Positions 35,084-44,407 of a DNA stretch of 49,314 bases are shown here, in pieces. Position 1 is the stretch's first letter; every line of letters starts with the position of its first letter. The notes below the pieces were generated by a model. It was given only the letters and a program-made list of their open reading frames with translations. It was not told the origin of the DNA and searched no databases. The position numbers were made by a program, and so were the translations under genes. Source of the stretch: CAYFRC01 sp050946115 (GTDB lineage: Bacteria > Bacillota > Clostridia > Christensenellales > Aristaeellaceae); contig JBMNUF010000016.1 in NCBI GenBank assembly GCA_050946115.1, positions 1 to 49,314 on the forward strand. Reading direction: 5' to 3'.

Positions 35084-35991
35084 GCGTTTCTCCTTCGTGC
35101 GATTTCCTCTGCGATTTGTTTGGGCGTTTTGCCCTTCGGGTCGAGCCATGTGACGCGGGAATCCCTGCGAAACCACGTTTCTTGCCGCTTGGCGTAGCTG
35201 CGCGTTGCGCGCTGCACGTCTGAAATCGCCTGTTCGAGCGTGCACTCCCCCGCGATGTACCGCTGAATTTCCTTGTACCCGATCGCCTGCATCGAAAGCG
35301 CGGAGTGAACGCGCGGATCGGATAACAGGCTGCGCACCTCGTCGATCAACCCCTGCGAAAGCATATCGAAAACGCGCCTGTCGCACCTTTCGTAGAGGGT
35401 TTCGCGCCCCCAGTCGAGTGCGAAGAGCTTTGCAGAATACAGCGGCGGCTTTTCCGCGTCCATGGCGCTGTGCTGCGTCAGCGTCGTTTCCGTGAGATCA
35501 AACACCTCCAGCGCGCGGATGACGCGCCGCACATCGTTTTCGTGCAGCCGCGACGCGGACTGCGGGTCTATTTCACGAAGCCTGTCGTGGAGCGCCGTTT
35601 TTCCGTGTAGCGCGAGGTATTCCCGCCATTTTGCGCGGACGTTTTCGTCGCTGCGCACCGAAAAGCCCATCGGCTTCGTGAGCGAATCGATATACAGCCC
35701 CGTGCCGCCGCACAGAACCGGCTGTTTGTTGCGGGCGAAGATGCCCTCAATAACGGGAATTGCCATTTCTGCGTATATCGCCGCGGAATTCTCCTCAAAC
35801 GGCTCCAATACGCTCAGCATGTGATGCGGGATGCCGCACATTTCCTCGGAACGGATTTTTGCGGTGCCGATGTCCATTTTTTTATAAATCTGCATGGAAT
35901 CGCAGGATACGACCTCGCCGTCCAAAATGCGGCAGAGTTCGACCGCCACGCCGGATTTTCCCGAGGCGGTCGGCCCCGCGATTACGAGCAA
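35080..35991 (-). CDS. miaA: tRNA dimethylallyltransferase
   Basis: MiaA puts a dimethylallyl group on N6 of A37 in tRNAs reading UNN codons; MiaB, also in this window, then adds the methylthio group. The 303-residue protein shows the P-loop VIAGPTASGKSGVAVEL at its start, GEVVSCDSMQIYKKMDIGTAK, VLCGGTGLYIDSL, HENDVRRVIRALEVF and MQAIGYKEIQRYI. The frame is open far upstream inside mutL, but TTG 35991, nine bases after the mutL stop, gives the family N-terminus. Its substrate comes from the isoprenoid genes ispA/dxs earlier in the window. Confidence 0.93.
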   Translation of the reverse strand: MLVIAGPTASGKSGVAVELCRILDGEVVSCDSMQIYKKMDIGTAKIRSEEMCGIPHHMLSVLEPFEENSAAIYAEMAIPVIEGIFARNKQPVLCGGTGLYIDSLTKPMGFSVRSDENVRAKWREYLALHGKTALHDRLREIDPQSASRLHENDVRRVIRALEVFDLTETTLTQHSAMDAEKPPLYSAKLFALDWGRETLYERCDRRVFDMLSQGLIDEVRSLLSDPRVHSALSMQAIGYKEIQRYIAGECTLEQAISDVQRATRSYAKRQETWFRRDSRVTWLDPKGKTPKQIAEEIARRRNA

Positions 35992-35999
35992 CTGCCTGT

Positions 36000-37790
36000 C
36001 TACTGTCGCCGTTTGAACATCCTCTCCATCTCGTTTTTTGATAAAACGCGCAGAACCGGCCTTCCATGGGGGCAGGTCGCCGGCGCGCCCGTCTCCTGCA
36101 GGTCCTTCAGGAGCGCCTCGATCTCCGCTTCCTTTAAGCGGTCTCCCCCCTTGATCGCCTTTTTGCACGAAAGCTGTATGATCTGCTCGCGGCGCATGTC
36201 GAGCGTGGCGCTTTTGAGCGTATCGAGGCTTTCGATCAGCTCCATGAAGAGCGGTGCGAGCTCCGCCCTGCCCATGACGAACGGCACCGCGAGGACGCGC
36301 ACGTCGCGCTCGCCGAAGGGCTCCACATCGTATCCGGCGGAGAGCAGAAGCTCTCGCTGCTCGGTCAGGATCGCCTGCTCCCTCTTCGTGGCGGAAAGGA
36401 CGATCGGCGTCAGCAGGGGCTGGGATTTGATGCCCATGTCGAGTTGCTTCATGAGGCGCTCGTAGAGGATGCGCTCGTGCGCCGCGTGCTGGTCGATCAT
36501 CACGAGCGCATTTTCCGCCTCCAAGAGGAGATACGTATCGAACAGCGTGCCGATCACGCGGTAGGAGATTTGCGGCTGAAACGCATTCTCCGATTGCGGC
36601 TCCGCCTCCCGCAAGACGGAAGGCGCTGGGGGCGGAATCTCCCTCAAAACAGGCATCGGCGCGCTCTCGATATGCGGAATTTCTTGGGGTGCGCTCTGTT
36701 CGATTTTCAGGGGCATTTCCGTCTGTCGAATCTCCGTGCGTATCTCGGGCCGTTTTGTCTCTTCGATGGCGGGTTGGCGGATGCTTTCCTCCGTCAGCAT
36801 GGGCGTTTCGTCGTCCGCAAGCGCCCGATGCAACAGGTCGGAAAAGGTTTGCCTCGTAGCGAATTCGTCGCGGAAGCGCACCTCCAATTTGCTGGGATGC
36901 ACGTTTACGTCCACACTGTGCGGCGGAATGGAAACGTGCAGCGCGCACATCGGGTACATGCCGACCGTCACCTGTTCCCTGCACGCTTCTTCCAAAGCCT
37001 GCGCGAGCATGGGGCAGCGCACGAGCCTGCCGTTGATGAAAAACGACTGTGCGCCGCGCGTCGTCTTTGCGCAGTCGCCGACGCCGATGAGCCCCCAAAG
37101 GCGGTAGCCGCCTGAGGATTCGTCGATCTCAATCATGCGGGAGGCGGTCTCCCTCCCGAAGACGGAGAGCGCTGCGTGGCGAAGGTCCCCGTCGCCGTAG
37201 CTTTGGCAGACGGTCTTTTTTGCGTTGATCAGGCGAATCGCGACGGAAGGATTGCCCAGCATCAATTTCTGCACGGTGTCCATGACAATCCCGGCCTCAT
37301 AGGAGGGCTTCCGCAAAAACGCGTATCTTACGGGCGTGTTGAAAAAGAGATCCCGTATGACGATGGTCGTGCCCTCGGGGCAGCCAACGTCGGAAATGCC
37401 TAAAAATTTTCCGCCTTCGATGGAGATCTTTACGCCGTGTGCGGCGCCCTTGACGCGCGTCGTCATCTCGACTTTAGCCACGGATGCGATCGAAGGGAGC
37501 GCCTCCCCGCGAAAGCCGAACGAGCGGATATCGTCCAAATCCGAAGCGTTTTTTATCTTGGAAGTCGCATGGTTTTCAAACGCGAGTCGCGCCTCGTTCG
37601 GCGCGATCCCGCAGCCGTTGTCCGTAACGCGCAGAAGGGAAATGCCCCCGCCGTCGAGTTCGACCGTCACGCTCGTCGAGCCCGCGTCCAGCGCGTTTTC
37701 CAGCAATTCCTTGGCAACAGAGGACGGCCGTTCGACGACCTCCCCCGCCGCGATGCGCATGGCGGTTTCCGCACTCAATACCTGTATCAT
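36000..37790 (-). CDS. mutL: DNA mismatch repair protein MutL
   Basis: This 596-residue protein couples MutS recognition to strand incision. The GHKL ATPase domain is complete: AAGEVVERPSSVAKELLENALDAG, VTDNGCGI, FGFRGEALPSIASV and the GTTIVIRDLFFNTPVR loop. The C-terminal domain has the endonuclease metal motif DQHAAHERILYE (DQHA-x2-E-x4-E) and CPHGRPVL, so it is the nicking type found in bacteria without MutH. A Pro/Glu-rich linker lies between (about 335-410). It follows mutS by 17 bases. Confidence 0.96.
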   Translation of the reverse strand: MIQVLSAETAMRIAAGEVVERPSSVAKELLENALDAGSTSVTVELDGGGISLLRVTDNGCGIAPNEARLAFENHATSKIKNASDLDDIRSFGFRGEALPSIASVAKVEMTTRVKGAAHGVKISIEGGKFLGISDVGCPEGTTIVIRDLFFNTPVRYAFLRKPSYEAGIVMDTVQKLMLGNPSVAIRLINAKKTVCQSYGDGDLRHAALSVFGRETASRMIEIDESSGGYRLWGLIGVGDCAKTTRGAQSFFINGRLVRCPMLAQALEEACREQVTVGMYPMCALHVSIPPHSVDVNVHPSKLEVRFRDEFATRQTFSDLLHRALADDETPMLTEESIRQPAIEETKRPEIRTEIRQTEMPLKIEQSAPQEIPHIESAPMPVLREIPPPAPSVLREAEPQSENAFQPQISYRVIGTLFDTYLLLEAENALVMIDQHAAHERILYERLMKQLDMGIKSQPLLTPIVLSATKREQAILTEQRELLLSAGYDVEPFGERDVRVLAVPFVMGRAELAPLFMELIESLDTLKSATLDMRREQIIQLSCKKAIKGGDRLKEAEIEALLKDLQETGAPATCPHGRPVLRVLSKNEMERMFKRRQ

Positions 37791-37807
37791 TGGGCCTCCC
37801 CCATTTG

Positions 37808-40381
37808 TCAGATTCGCCTCGCCTTTTCGTTGAGCGCGAACAATTCATTCAGCGCCTCGATCGGCGACATGGACATGACGTCCAATTTGCGAATCTCCTC
37901 GATGAGTTCCATCGGTTTGAAATCCAAAAGATCAACCTGCCTGTTGCCCGCATTTTTTCGCGTGTCTAGGATGCTCTTCCCCATGCCGCCCTTGGCGATA
38001 TCGTCCACCTCGAGCCGCGCCATGATCTGCCGCGCGCGGTTCGTGAGGGACGCGGGGAGCCCCGCGAGCGATGCGACCGCGATGCCGTAGCTCTTGTCGG
38101 CGCTGCCCTTTACGATCTTGCGCAGAAATACCACCTGATCGCTCATTTCCTTCGCCGTGATGCGGTAGTTTGCGACGCCGTCGAGCTGCCCTTCGAGCTC
38201 GGAAAGCTCGTGATAGTGTGTCGCGAACAGCGTGAGCGCGCGCGTCTTTGTCGCGATGTGCTCGACCGCCGCCCACGCGACCGAAAGCCCGTCGAACGTG
38301 GATGTGCCGCGCCCGACCTCGTCGAGGATCAAAAGGCTCTTTTCCGTGGCATATTTCAGGATCGTCGCGAGCTCCTGCATTTCGACCATGAAGGTGGACT
38401 GCCCCTTATACAGGTCGTCCGACGCGCCGATGCGGGTGAAGATCCTGTCCGTGATGGGGATGTTCGCGCGCAAGGCGGGCACAAAGGAACCGACGTGCGC
38501 CATGAGCACGATCAGCGCCACCTGCCGCATATAGGTGCTCTTTCCCGCCATGTTTGGACCCGTGATGATCATCACGCGGCGCGCCCTGTCGAGCGATGTA
38601 TCGTTGGGAACGAATTTCTCCCGCCCGAGGGCTTTTTCCACGACGGAATGCCTGCCGTCCGCGATTTCGAGGATGCCGTCTTCGTTGAGTTCGGGGCGCA
38701 CATACTCCTCTTCCCGCGCGATCTGCGCGAGCGAGAGCAGCGCGTCCAGCGACTTCAAGGCTTCAGCAAGGCTCTGCAGCCGCGCGAGGTCGCCCTTCAA
38801 GATTTCGCGGATTTCGGAAAACAGTTCCGTCTCGAGGCGCAGCGCGTTGTCCTCCGCGCCCAAAATCGTATCTTCCAGTTTTTTCAGCTCGTCCGTCAGA
38901 AAGCGTTCGCAGTTCGCGAGCGTCTGTTTGCGCACGTAGTCCTTCGGCACGAGATCGTAATAGGACTTTGTGACCTCGATATAGTAGCCGAACACGCGGT
39001 TGTAACCGATCTTGAGGTTTTTGATGCCGGTCTTATCGCGTTCCCGCGCTTCCAAATCGCTCAGCCATTGCTTGCCGTTCGCGGAGGCGGCGCGGTAGGT
39101 GTCGAGCGTTTCGTTATAGCCCTCGCGGAAGATGCCGCCGTCCTTCATCTGAAGCGGCGCGTCCTCGGAGATCGCCCGCTCGAGGAGGGATTTGAGGTCG
39201 GCCATGTCGTCCATTTGGGACAGCAGCTCCGAAACCGCCTGCGCGGACAGCATCTGCAGCTGCCCCTTAATCTCCGGGATCGCGCGAAGCGTCCTCAAGA
39301 TCGCGAGGCAATCCCGCGCATTGACGCTTTCGTAGGCGATTTTGCTCAGGAGTCGCTCGACGTCGTAGACGCCCGAAAACGAATCGCGCAGGAAATCCGC
39401 GCGGAACGGGGCAGAAAGGAACTCTTCGACCGCATCGAGCCGCTTTTCGATCTCCGCCTTGTCCTGCAAAGGCCGTTCGACCCATGCGCGAAGCTGCCTC
39501 GAGCCCATGCTGGTTACGGTTCTGTCGATCACGCCCAAGAGCGAGCCCTTGCGGGATTTGCTGCGGATGGTCTCGGTCAGCTCCAGATTGGCGGAGGCGA
39601 CGTTGTCCAGCATCATGTGCCGCTCTTTGTGGTAATACCGTATGCGGAGGATGTGCGCAAGGCTGTTCTTTTGCGTCTCCTCAAGGTACCAGAGGAGCGC
39701 CCCCGATGCCATGACGCACGCCCTTTGCCCTTCCAAGCCCAATTCCGAAAGGCTTTGCGCGGAGAAGTGCGCAAGCAGCGCCTTTTGCGACGCGGCGTAG
39801 GAAAAACGCTCCTCCCCTATCTCCGTTACGGGAACGTCGAATGCGGTAAACCCTTCTTTGTCCGCAGCCACGATTTCGCGCGGAGAGATGCTGCGCAATT
39901 CGTCCGCAAGGTCCTTCATAGGCGCCTGATACGTCTGCATTTCGCCCGTGGATACGTCGCAAAACGCAAAGCCGCACTGCCCCCTGTGCTGCGATACGGC
40001 GAGGATATAGCTCGCGCGCTTTTCGTCCAAGAGCTCGGCGTTGACGATCGTCCCCGGGGACACGATGCGCGTGACCGCGCGATCTACCAGCCCCTTGGAG
40101 AGCGCGGGATCGGACACCTGCTCGCAGATCGCGACGCGGTACCCCTTTTCGATGAGCCTCGCGACATAGGTATCTGCCGCGTGATACGGCACGCCGCACA
40201 TGGGTGCACGCTCCTCGAGGCCGCACTCCTTGCCGGTGAGCGTCAGCTCCAACTCTTTGGAGACGAGTATCGCGTCCTCAAAGAACATTTCATAGAAATC
40301 GCCCAGCCTGAAAAATACGATACAGCCCGGGTTTTCTTCCTTTGTCTGCAAGTACTGGCGCATCATCGGTGAAAGCGGCAT
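37808..40381 (-). CDS. mutS: DNA mismatch repair protein MutS
   Basis: This 857-residue ATPase recognises mispairs. The mismatch-binding wedge is near the start (CIVFFRLGDFYEMFFEDA, the Phe-x-Glu motif region) and the ATPase at the end: Walker A in TGPNMAGKSTYMRQVALI, Walker B in LLILDEVGRGTSTFDGLSVAWA, and the helix-turn-helix ASLAGLPASLTNRARQIM. An in-frame upstream start would add 34 residues, but ATG 40381 with CAGGAG eight bases upstream gives the normal beginning (MPLSPMMRQYLQ). Confidence 0.96.
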   Translation of the reverse strand: MPLSPMMRQYLQTKEENPGCIVFFRLGDFYEMFFEDAILVSKELELTLTGKECGLEERAPMCGVPYHAADTYVARLIEKGYRVAICEQVSDPALSKGLVDRAVTRIVSPGTIVNAELLDEKRASYILAVSQHRGQCGFAFCDVSTGEMQTYQAPMKDLADELRSISPREIVAADKEGFTAFDVPVTEIGEERFSYAASQKALLAHFSAQSLSELGLEGQRACVMASGALLWYLEETQKNSLAHILRIRYYHKERHMMLDNVASANLELTETIRSKSRKGSLLGVIDRTVTSMGSRQLRAWVERPLQDKAEIEKRLDAVEEFLSAPFRADFLRDSFSGVYDVERLLSKIAYESVNARDCLAILRTLRAIPEIKGQLQMLSAQAVSELLSQMDDMADLKSLLERAISEDAPLQMKDGGIFREGYNETLDTYRAASANGKQWLSDLEARERDKTGIKNLKIGYNRVFGYYIEVTKSYYDLVPKDYVRKQTLANCERFLTDELKKLEDTILGAEDNALRLETELFSEIREILKGDLARLQSLAEALKSLDALLSLAQIAREEEYVRPELNEDGILEIADGRHSVVEKALGREKFVPNDTSLDRARRVMIITGPNMAGKSTYMRQVALIVLMAHVGSFVPALRANIPITDRIFTRIGASDDLYKGQSTFMVEMQELATILKYATEKSLLILDEVGRGTSTFDGLSVAWAAVEHIATKTRALTLFATHYHELSELEGQLDGVANYRITAKEMSDQVVFLRKIVKGSADKSYGIAVASLAGLPASLTNRARQIMARLEVDDIAKGGMGKSILDTRKNAGNRQVDLLDFKPMELIEEIRKLDVMSMSPIEALNELFALNEKARRI

Positions 40382-40403
40382 GGAGTACGCTCCTGTTCTA
40401 TCG

Positions 40404-40832
40404 TCAATTCGGCTTGCTGCAGACTCCGCCGCAGGAAGCGCAGTTGCCCGAGCAGGTTCCGCCGAAACCGTCTTCTTCCTCATCGGAGGGCATTTCGCCT
40501 GTGATGATAAACTGCAACACCTTATTCACCTGCGCGATGAGCTGGGAGAACTTGTCGCGCGCATGCGTGAGTTCCTGCACGTCGTCGATGGCCTGCAATT
40601 CTTCCTGCAGCGCATCCATTTCGCCGGACAGGCGCTTGAGCGCCTCCCCGTCGCAGTCCGCCTCGATGAGCATGCCCTCGACGGTCTGCCGCGTTTCCAG
40701 GAGCTTTCCCATGAGCAGCGCTGCCTTCGCGTTCCCCATCGCCTTTGCTTCGGCGTCCTTCATCGCCTTGTATTCGTCGCTCATCATGAGCGCCTCGCCG
40801 AGCTCGCGCGTCTTCGTAAAGACCAGATTCAT
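40404..40832 (-). CDS. YlbF/YmcA family regulator with Cys-rich tail
   Basis: This 142-residue helical protein belongs to the YlbF/YmcA family. In Bacillus, YlbF, YmcA and YaaT form a complex with Fe-S clusters that influences RNase Y and development. The helical core covers residues 1-113 (TKTRELGEALMMSDEYKAMKDAE, then LMGKLLETRQTVEGML). The tail has Cys in the pattern C-x3-C-x2-C-x3-C (TCSGNCASCGGVC), suitable for a metal cluster. Its position between miaB and mutS equals the ymcA position in the Bacillus ymcB-ymcA-cotE-mutS string. Regulatory target is not known here. Confidence 0.85.
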   Translation of the reverse strand: MNLVFTKTRELGEALMMSDEYKAMKDAEAKAMGNAKAALLMGKLLETRQTVEGMLIEADCDGEALKRLSGEMDALQEELQAIDDVQELTHARDKFSQLIAQVNKVLQFIITGEMPSDEEEDGFGGTCSGNCASCGGVCSKPN

Positions 40833-40850
40833 AGCCGTATCCCCTTTGCT

Positions 40851-42242
40851 TTATTGTACTTTGATGCCTCGCAACGTGTTTTTCCCTGCGGATGTGATGC
40901 GGATCGGAAGGATTTTCCCGATGTCCGCCGTATCCCCTTGGAAGTTGACCATCTGCCCGCGCTCCGTCTTGCCGCATACGCTTCCCGCATCGCGCGCGGA
41001 GGCGGATTCGACGAGCACGGGAATCGTCTTTCCGATTTCGCGCTTTAGTATCTCGCGCGTTATCTCCTGCTGTGCAGAGATCAGGCGTGTGATGCGCTGC
41101 GTCTTTTCCTCGGCGGAAACCCCGTCCTCCATTTCTGCGGCGGGCGTTCCCCGCCTTTTGGAATAGATGAAGGTATATGCCGCATCGAACCGCACGGATT
41201 GTATGAGTGATAAGGTATCTTCAAACTCATCGCTCGTCTCCCCCGGAAATCCGACGATGGTGTCCGTCGTAAGCCCGATCTCAGGGCACGCGCTACGAAG
41301 TTTTTGGACGAGCTCGAAATACCTCTCGCGGGTGTATCTGCGGTTCATGAGCCGCAGTATTCGGTCGTTTCCCGACTGTACAGGCAGATGCAGCTGGTTG
41401 CATACGTGCGGGAGGGACGATATCGCGTCGATCAGTGCGTCCGATAAGTCCTTGGGGTGGGACGTCATGAAGCGGATACGCGGGATTTCGAGCGCATTTA
41501 CCTTGTAGAGCAGTTCCGCAAACGCATTTCCCCCGCCGCCGTAGGAATTCACGTTCTGCCCCAAGAGCATGATCTCCTGAACGCCTTCGTCGCGCAGGGA
41601 TTTCACTTCGTCTAAGATATCACCTTCCCGCCGAGAGCGCTCGCGTCCGCGCACATACGGCACGATGCAATAAGAACAGAAATTGTCGCAGCCGTACATG
41701 ATGTTGACGAACGCGGTGACCGTATCGCTTCGCCTTGCGGGCAGCCCTTCGCAGATCGAGCCGTCTGTATTCAGGATTTCGACCGCCGGTTGCTTTTCCG
41801 TCAGCGTTCGATGGATGAGCTGCGGCAGGCGGCAGGTATTGTGCGTGCCGAAGATCACATCGATAAAGGGATAGGAGGCAGCGAGCTTTTCGGCGACGCC
41901 TTCCTCCTGCATCATGCACCCGCCGACGCAAATGAGCATATCGGGTCGTTCCTTTTTGAGTTCTTTCAGCCAAATGATATTGCCGAGCGCCTTGTTTTCC
42001 GCGTTTTCGCGTATGCAGCAGGTGTTGTACAGCACCAAATCGGCGCTTTCCTTCGATTCCGCCTTGGAAAAGCCCATTTCTTCGAGCAGCCCCGCGATGG
42101 TTTCGCTGTCGCGAACGTTCATTTGGCAGCCGAGCGTTGCGATGTGATAGGTTCTTCCCGCGGGCAAAAGCGCCCTTACTTTCTGTGCATATTGTCTCTG
42201 CAAAAGGAGCTCTTCGTCTGCAATGTATTCCGTCTTTTTCAT
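40851..42242 (-). CDS. miaB: tRNA-2-methylthio-N6-dimethylallyladenosine synthase
   Basis: MiaB is a radical-SAM methylthiotransferase that converts i6A37 to ms2i6A37 in tRNA. The 463-residue protein has the N-terminal UPF0004 domain with three cluster cysteines (TLGCQMNVRDSE, NTCCIRENAENK, VGGCMMQEEG), the radical-SAM motif GCDNFCSYCIVPYVRGRERS (C-x3-C-x2-C), QLHLPVQSGNDRIL and a C-terminal TRAM domain. A longer open frame upstream lies inside rng; ATG 42242 with AAGAAGG is the family start. It pairs functionally with miaA downstream. Confidence 0.95.
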   Translation of the reverse strand: MKKTEYIADEELLLQRQYAQKVRALLPAGRTYHIATLGCQMNVRDSETIAGLLEEMGFSKAESKESADLVLYNTCCIRENAENKALGNIIWLKELKKERPDMLICVGGCMMQEEGVAEKLAASYPFIDVIFGTHNTCRLPQLIHRTLTEKQPAVEILNTDGSICEGLPARRSDTVTAFVNIMYGCDNFCSYCIVPYVRGRERSRREGDILDEVKSLRDEGVQEIMLLGQNVNSYGGGGNAFAELLYKVNALEIPRIRFMTSHPKDLSDALIDAISSLPHVCNQLHLPVQSGNDRILRLMNRRYTRERYFELVQKLRSACPEIGLTTDTIVGFPGETSDEFEDTLSLIQSVRFDAAYTFIYSKRRGTPAAEMEDGVSAEEKTQRITRLISAQQEITREILKREIGKTIPVLVESASARDAGSVCGKTERGQMVNFQGDTADIGKILPIRITSAGKNTLRGIKVQ

Positions 42243-42259
42243 AGAGTACCTTCTTTGTA

Positions 42260-43735
42260 TTATGATAGTGCGGGAATCAATTTTGCGTCCTGCGGCAAGG
42301 CGTCTTCCGATATCGGTGCGATGCGAAACACTTCTCCGCGAAGATCTGTCGCCGCGCGCACGTAGGCACGAACGCCTCTGTCGGCACCCAAGAGGAGCAT
42401 CTGCCCCGCGGTGCCCTTGTCCGTTTCCACCAGAAAAGCGTTTGCCTGCCCGAGCCGCGCCTTCAGGGCGCGCAGGGCGGTTATCGCCTTGGTCTCGTCC
42501 GTTTCCGTCATGCCCGTGCCGTCGCATACGGGGCATGGGCGCTTCAGAATACTGTGCAGCGGCTGGCGAACCTTCTTGCGCGTCATCTCGACGAGGCCGA
42601 GCGGCGTAAGCCCCACGAGATTGGTCTTGGTGCGGTCTTTTTTCAGTTCCGCCGCGAACAGGGCGAGGAGGTTTTCCCTTTGCTCCGCCTTGTCCATGTC
42701 GATGAAGTCGATCACGATGATGCCGCCTATGTCGCGCAGGCGAAGCTGGCGCGCGATTTCCTCCGCAGCCTCGCAGTTGATGCGAAACACCGTGTCGGAA
42801 AGGTCGGTCTTGCCGGTGAATTTTCCGGTGTTGACATCGATTGCGGTGAGCGCTTCGGCATGATCGATCACGAGATAGCCGCCGCTTTTGAGCCACACCT
42901 TGCGCGAAAGCGCCTTTTCTACCTGCGATTCTATGCCGTATAGGGTTGCCATGGGGACATCCTTCGCATAGACTTCGATGCGATCGGCAAGTTCATCGGA
43001 AAGCATTTTGGCGTGTTCCCGCAAAACCTGCGCCTGCGCTTCGTCATCGATCAATACGCGCGTTACGTCGGGCAAAAACATGTCGCGAACCGCGCGGGAC
43101 AGAATGTCTCCGTCTGCGTGGAGTAGCGCCGGCGCAACAATGTGCCTCCCACGCCGACTGATGTTTTCCCAAAGCCGCACGAGGTATTGCACATCCCGCC
43201 GGAGTTCTTCCTCATCCGCGCCTTCCGCTGCCGTTCGGAAAATAAGCCCCATGCCGCTTGGACAAATCGCATCCGCGAGAGCCTTTAGACGCGCGCGTTC
43301 GCTTTCGGTTTCGATGCGGCGCGAAACGCCCGTATAGGCGACGCTCGGCAATAGCACCGTGAGCCTTCCCGGAAGGGTTATGTTGCACGAAAGCCGTGCG
43401 CCCTTTGTACCGACGGCGTCCTTTGCGACCTGGACGACGATTTCCTGCCCGCGCTTTAATCTCTTTTGAATCGGCAACTCGATGGATACGCCCTCGAAAT
43501 CGCGCGCATCAATCTGTATGTCGTCCGCGTACAGAAAGCCGTTTTTTTCCTGCCCGATGTCTACAAACGCCGCGTTCATTCCCGGCAGCACGTTTTCGAC
43601 GCGGCCGACGTAGATGTTTCCCGCGAGCTTTTCCGTTCCCTTTCGCTCGATATAAAGCTCTGCAAGCTTCATATCCTCCAATACGCAAAGGCGAGTCTCG
43701 GCGCGGGAACACTCGATCAAAAGCTGCTTGTCCAT
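42260..43735 (-). CDS. rng: Ribonuclease G/E family endoribonuclease
   Basis: This 491-residue enzyme of the RNase E/G family cleaves single-stranded AU-rich RNA with a 5'-monophosphate sensor. The S1 domain (LAGNIYVGRVENVLPGMNAAFVDIGQEKNGFL, about residues 36-67) is followed by the 5' sensor and DNase I-like regions, with catalytic Asp in ALTAIDVNTGKFTG and IVIDFIDMDKAEQR, and the zinc link C-P-V-C near residue 405. Its place next to the two radical-SAM-associated genes is common in Clostridia, where rplU often follows; here miaB follows. Confidence 0.93.
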   Translation of the reverse strand: MDKQLLIECSRAETRLCVLEDMKLAELYIERKGTEKLAGNIYVGRVENVLPGMNAAFVDIGQEKNGFLYADDIQIDARDFEGVSIELPIQKRLKRGQEIVVQVAKDAVGTKGARLSCNITLPGRLTVLLPSVAYTGVSRRIETESERARLKALADAICPSGMGLIFRTAAEGADEEELRRDVQYLVRLWENISRRGRHIVAPALLHADGDILSRAVRDMFLPDVTRVLIDDEAQAQVLREHAKMLSDELADRIEVYAKDVPMATLYGIESQVEKALSRKVWLKSGGYLVIDHAEALTAIDVNTGKFTGKTDLSDTVFRINCEAAEEIARQLRLRDIGGIIVIDFIDMDKAEQRENLLALFAAELKKDRTKTNLVGLTPLGLVEMTRKKVRQPLHSILKRPCPVCDGTGMTETDETKAITALRALKARLGQANAFLVETDKGTAGQMLLLGADRGVRAYVRAATDLRGEVFRIAPISEDALPQDAKLIPALS

Positions 43736-43738
43736 CTG

Positions 43739-44407
43739 TCACAATTCCATGACGGGAACGGCTTGCCCGTCCGCCGTCTGCCCCAAGAGGCACGTCCTGT
43801 GGATGGAAAATGCAGGTTCTTCCATATCTGCAACCGATGCGAGCGTTCGCATGAGGAGATCGGGCTTGAAGGTCTCCGTTTCCGTAAGCATGAGCCGCGT
43901 TTTGACGATGCTGCCAAAGTCCGTCTTTTCGACGGAAAGCGCGCGACACATCGGACGGACGTCGGTCGGCTTCTCGCCTTTCTTGGTCTTTCGCAGGGCG
44001 ATGCACTCCGCAAGCGATAAAAACTTCTTGGCGGCTTCAGTCATATCGCGGTCTGCCGTAATCGCATAATCCGCCATCTTCACCATCGCCATCGCTGCGG
44101 GATATCTGTCGTCTACGAGGCGCACCTGATACAGCGGAAGATCCGGCGGCAGCGCCATGAGCATTTCGTTCATGGCGATGTCCTTCGTCACGTTTTCGGA
44201 GAAACGGATGTCCACGATCTCCGCCTCGCTCGTCCACCCCATGGCAAGCGCGCTCGCAAACGAAATCAGCGGGTGCGGATTGAAGCCCTGCGAATAGGCG
44301 ATCGGAAGATCCGTTCTCCGAACCGCCCTCTGGAAGAAGCGCTGCAGGTCAAGGTGCGACACGAACTTGAGCCTGTCGCGCTTTCCGAACCGGTACATCG
44401 CCCTCAT
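43739..44407 (-). CDS. TIGR03936/DUF2344 radical-SAM-associated protein
   Basis: This 222-residue protein is the separate DUF2344 partner of the TIGR03960 radical SAM protein. Family features are YRFGKRDRLKFVSHLDLQRFFQRAVRRT at the start and LPIAYSQGFNPHPLISFASALAMG, then SEAEIVDIRF. ATG 44407 overlaps the upstream stop by four bases, so the two are cotranslated; a GTG six bases earlier is an alternative. In other bacteria the two domains are one protein. No enzymatic motif of its own is visible, and the substrate of the pair is unknown. Confidence 0.88.
   Translation of the reverse strand: MRAMYRFGKRDRLKFVSHLDLQRFFQRAVRRTDLPIAYSQGFNPHPLISFASALAMGWTSEAEIVDIRFSENVTKDIAMNEMLMALPPDLPLYQVRLVDDRYPAAMAMVKMADYAITADRDMTEAAKKFLSLAECIALRKTKKGEKPTDVRPMCRALSVEKTDFGSIVKTRLMLTETETFKPDLLMRTLASVADMEEPAFSIHRTCLLGQTADGQAVPVMEL

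Noticed and set aside
35084..35386. N-terminal extension of the methionine gamma-lyase family frame
   Set aside because: It is inside miaA; ATG 35083 overlaps the miaA stop in the coupled way seen across this operon.
35992..37098. Long N-terminal extension of the miaA frame
   Set aside because: It lies inside mutL in another frame; the P-loop that begins MiaA proteins starts right at TTG 35991.
38210..40372. A 720-codon open frame on + opposite mutS
   Set aside because: It is fully antisense to an unambiguous mutS with all motifs; its sequence is Arg/Ala/Phe-rich without a recognisable fold, as expected from GC-rich codon shadowing.
42243..42896. N-terminal extension of the miaB frame
   Set aside because: It overlaps the C-terminal half of rng in another frame; ATG 42242 has a ribosome site and gives the normal MiaB length.
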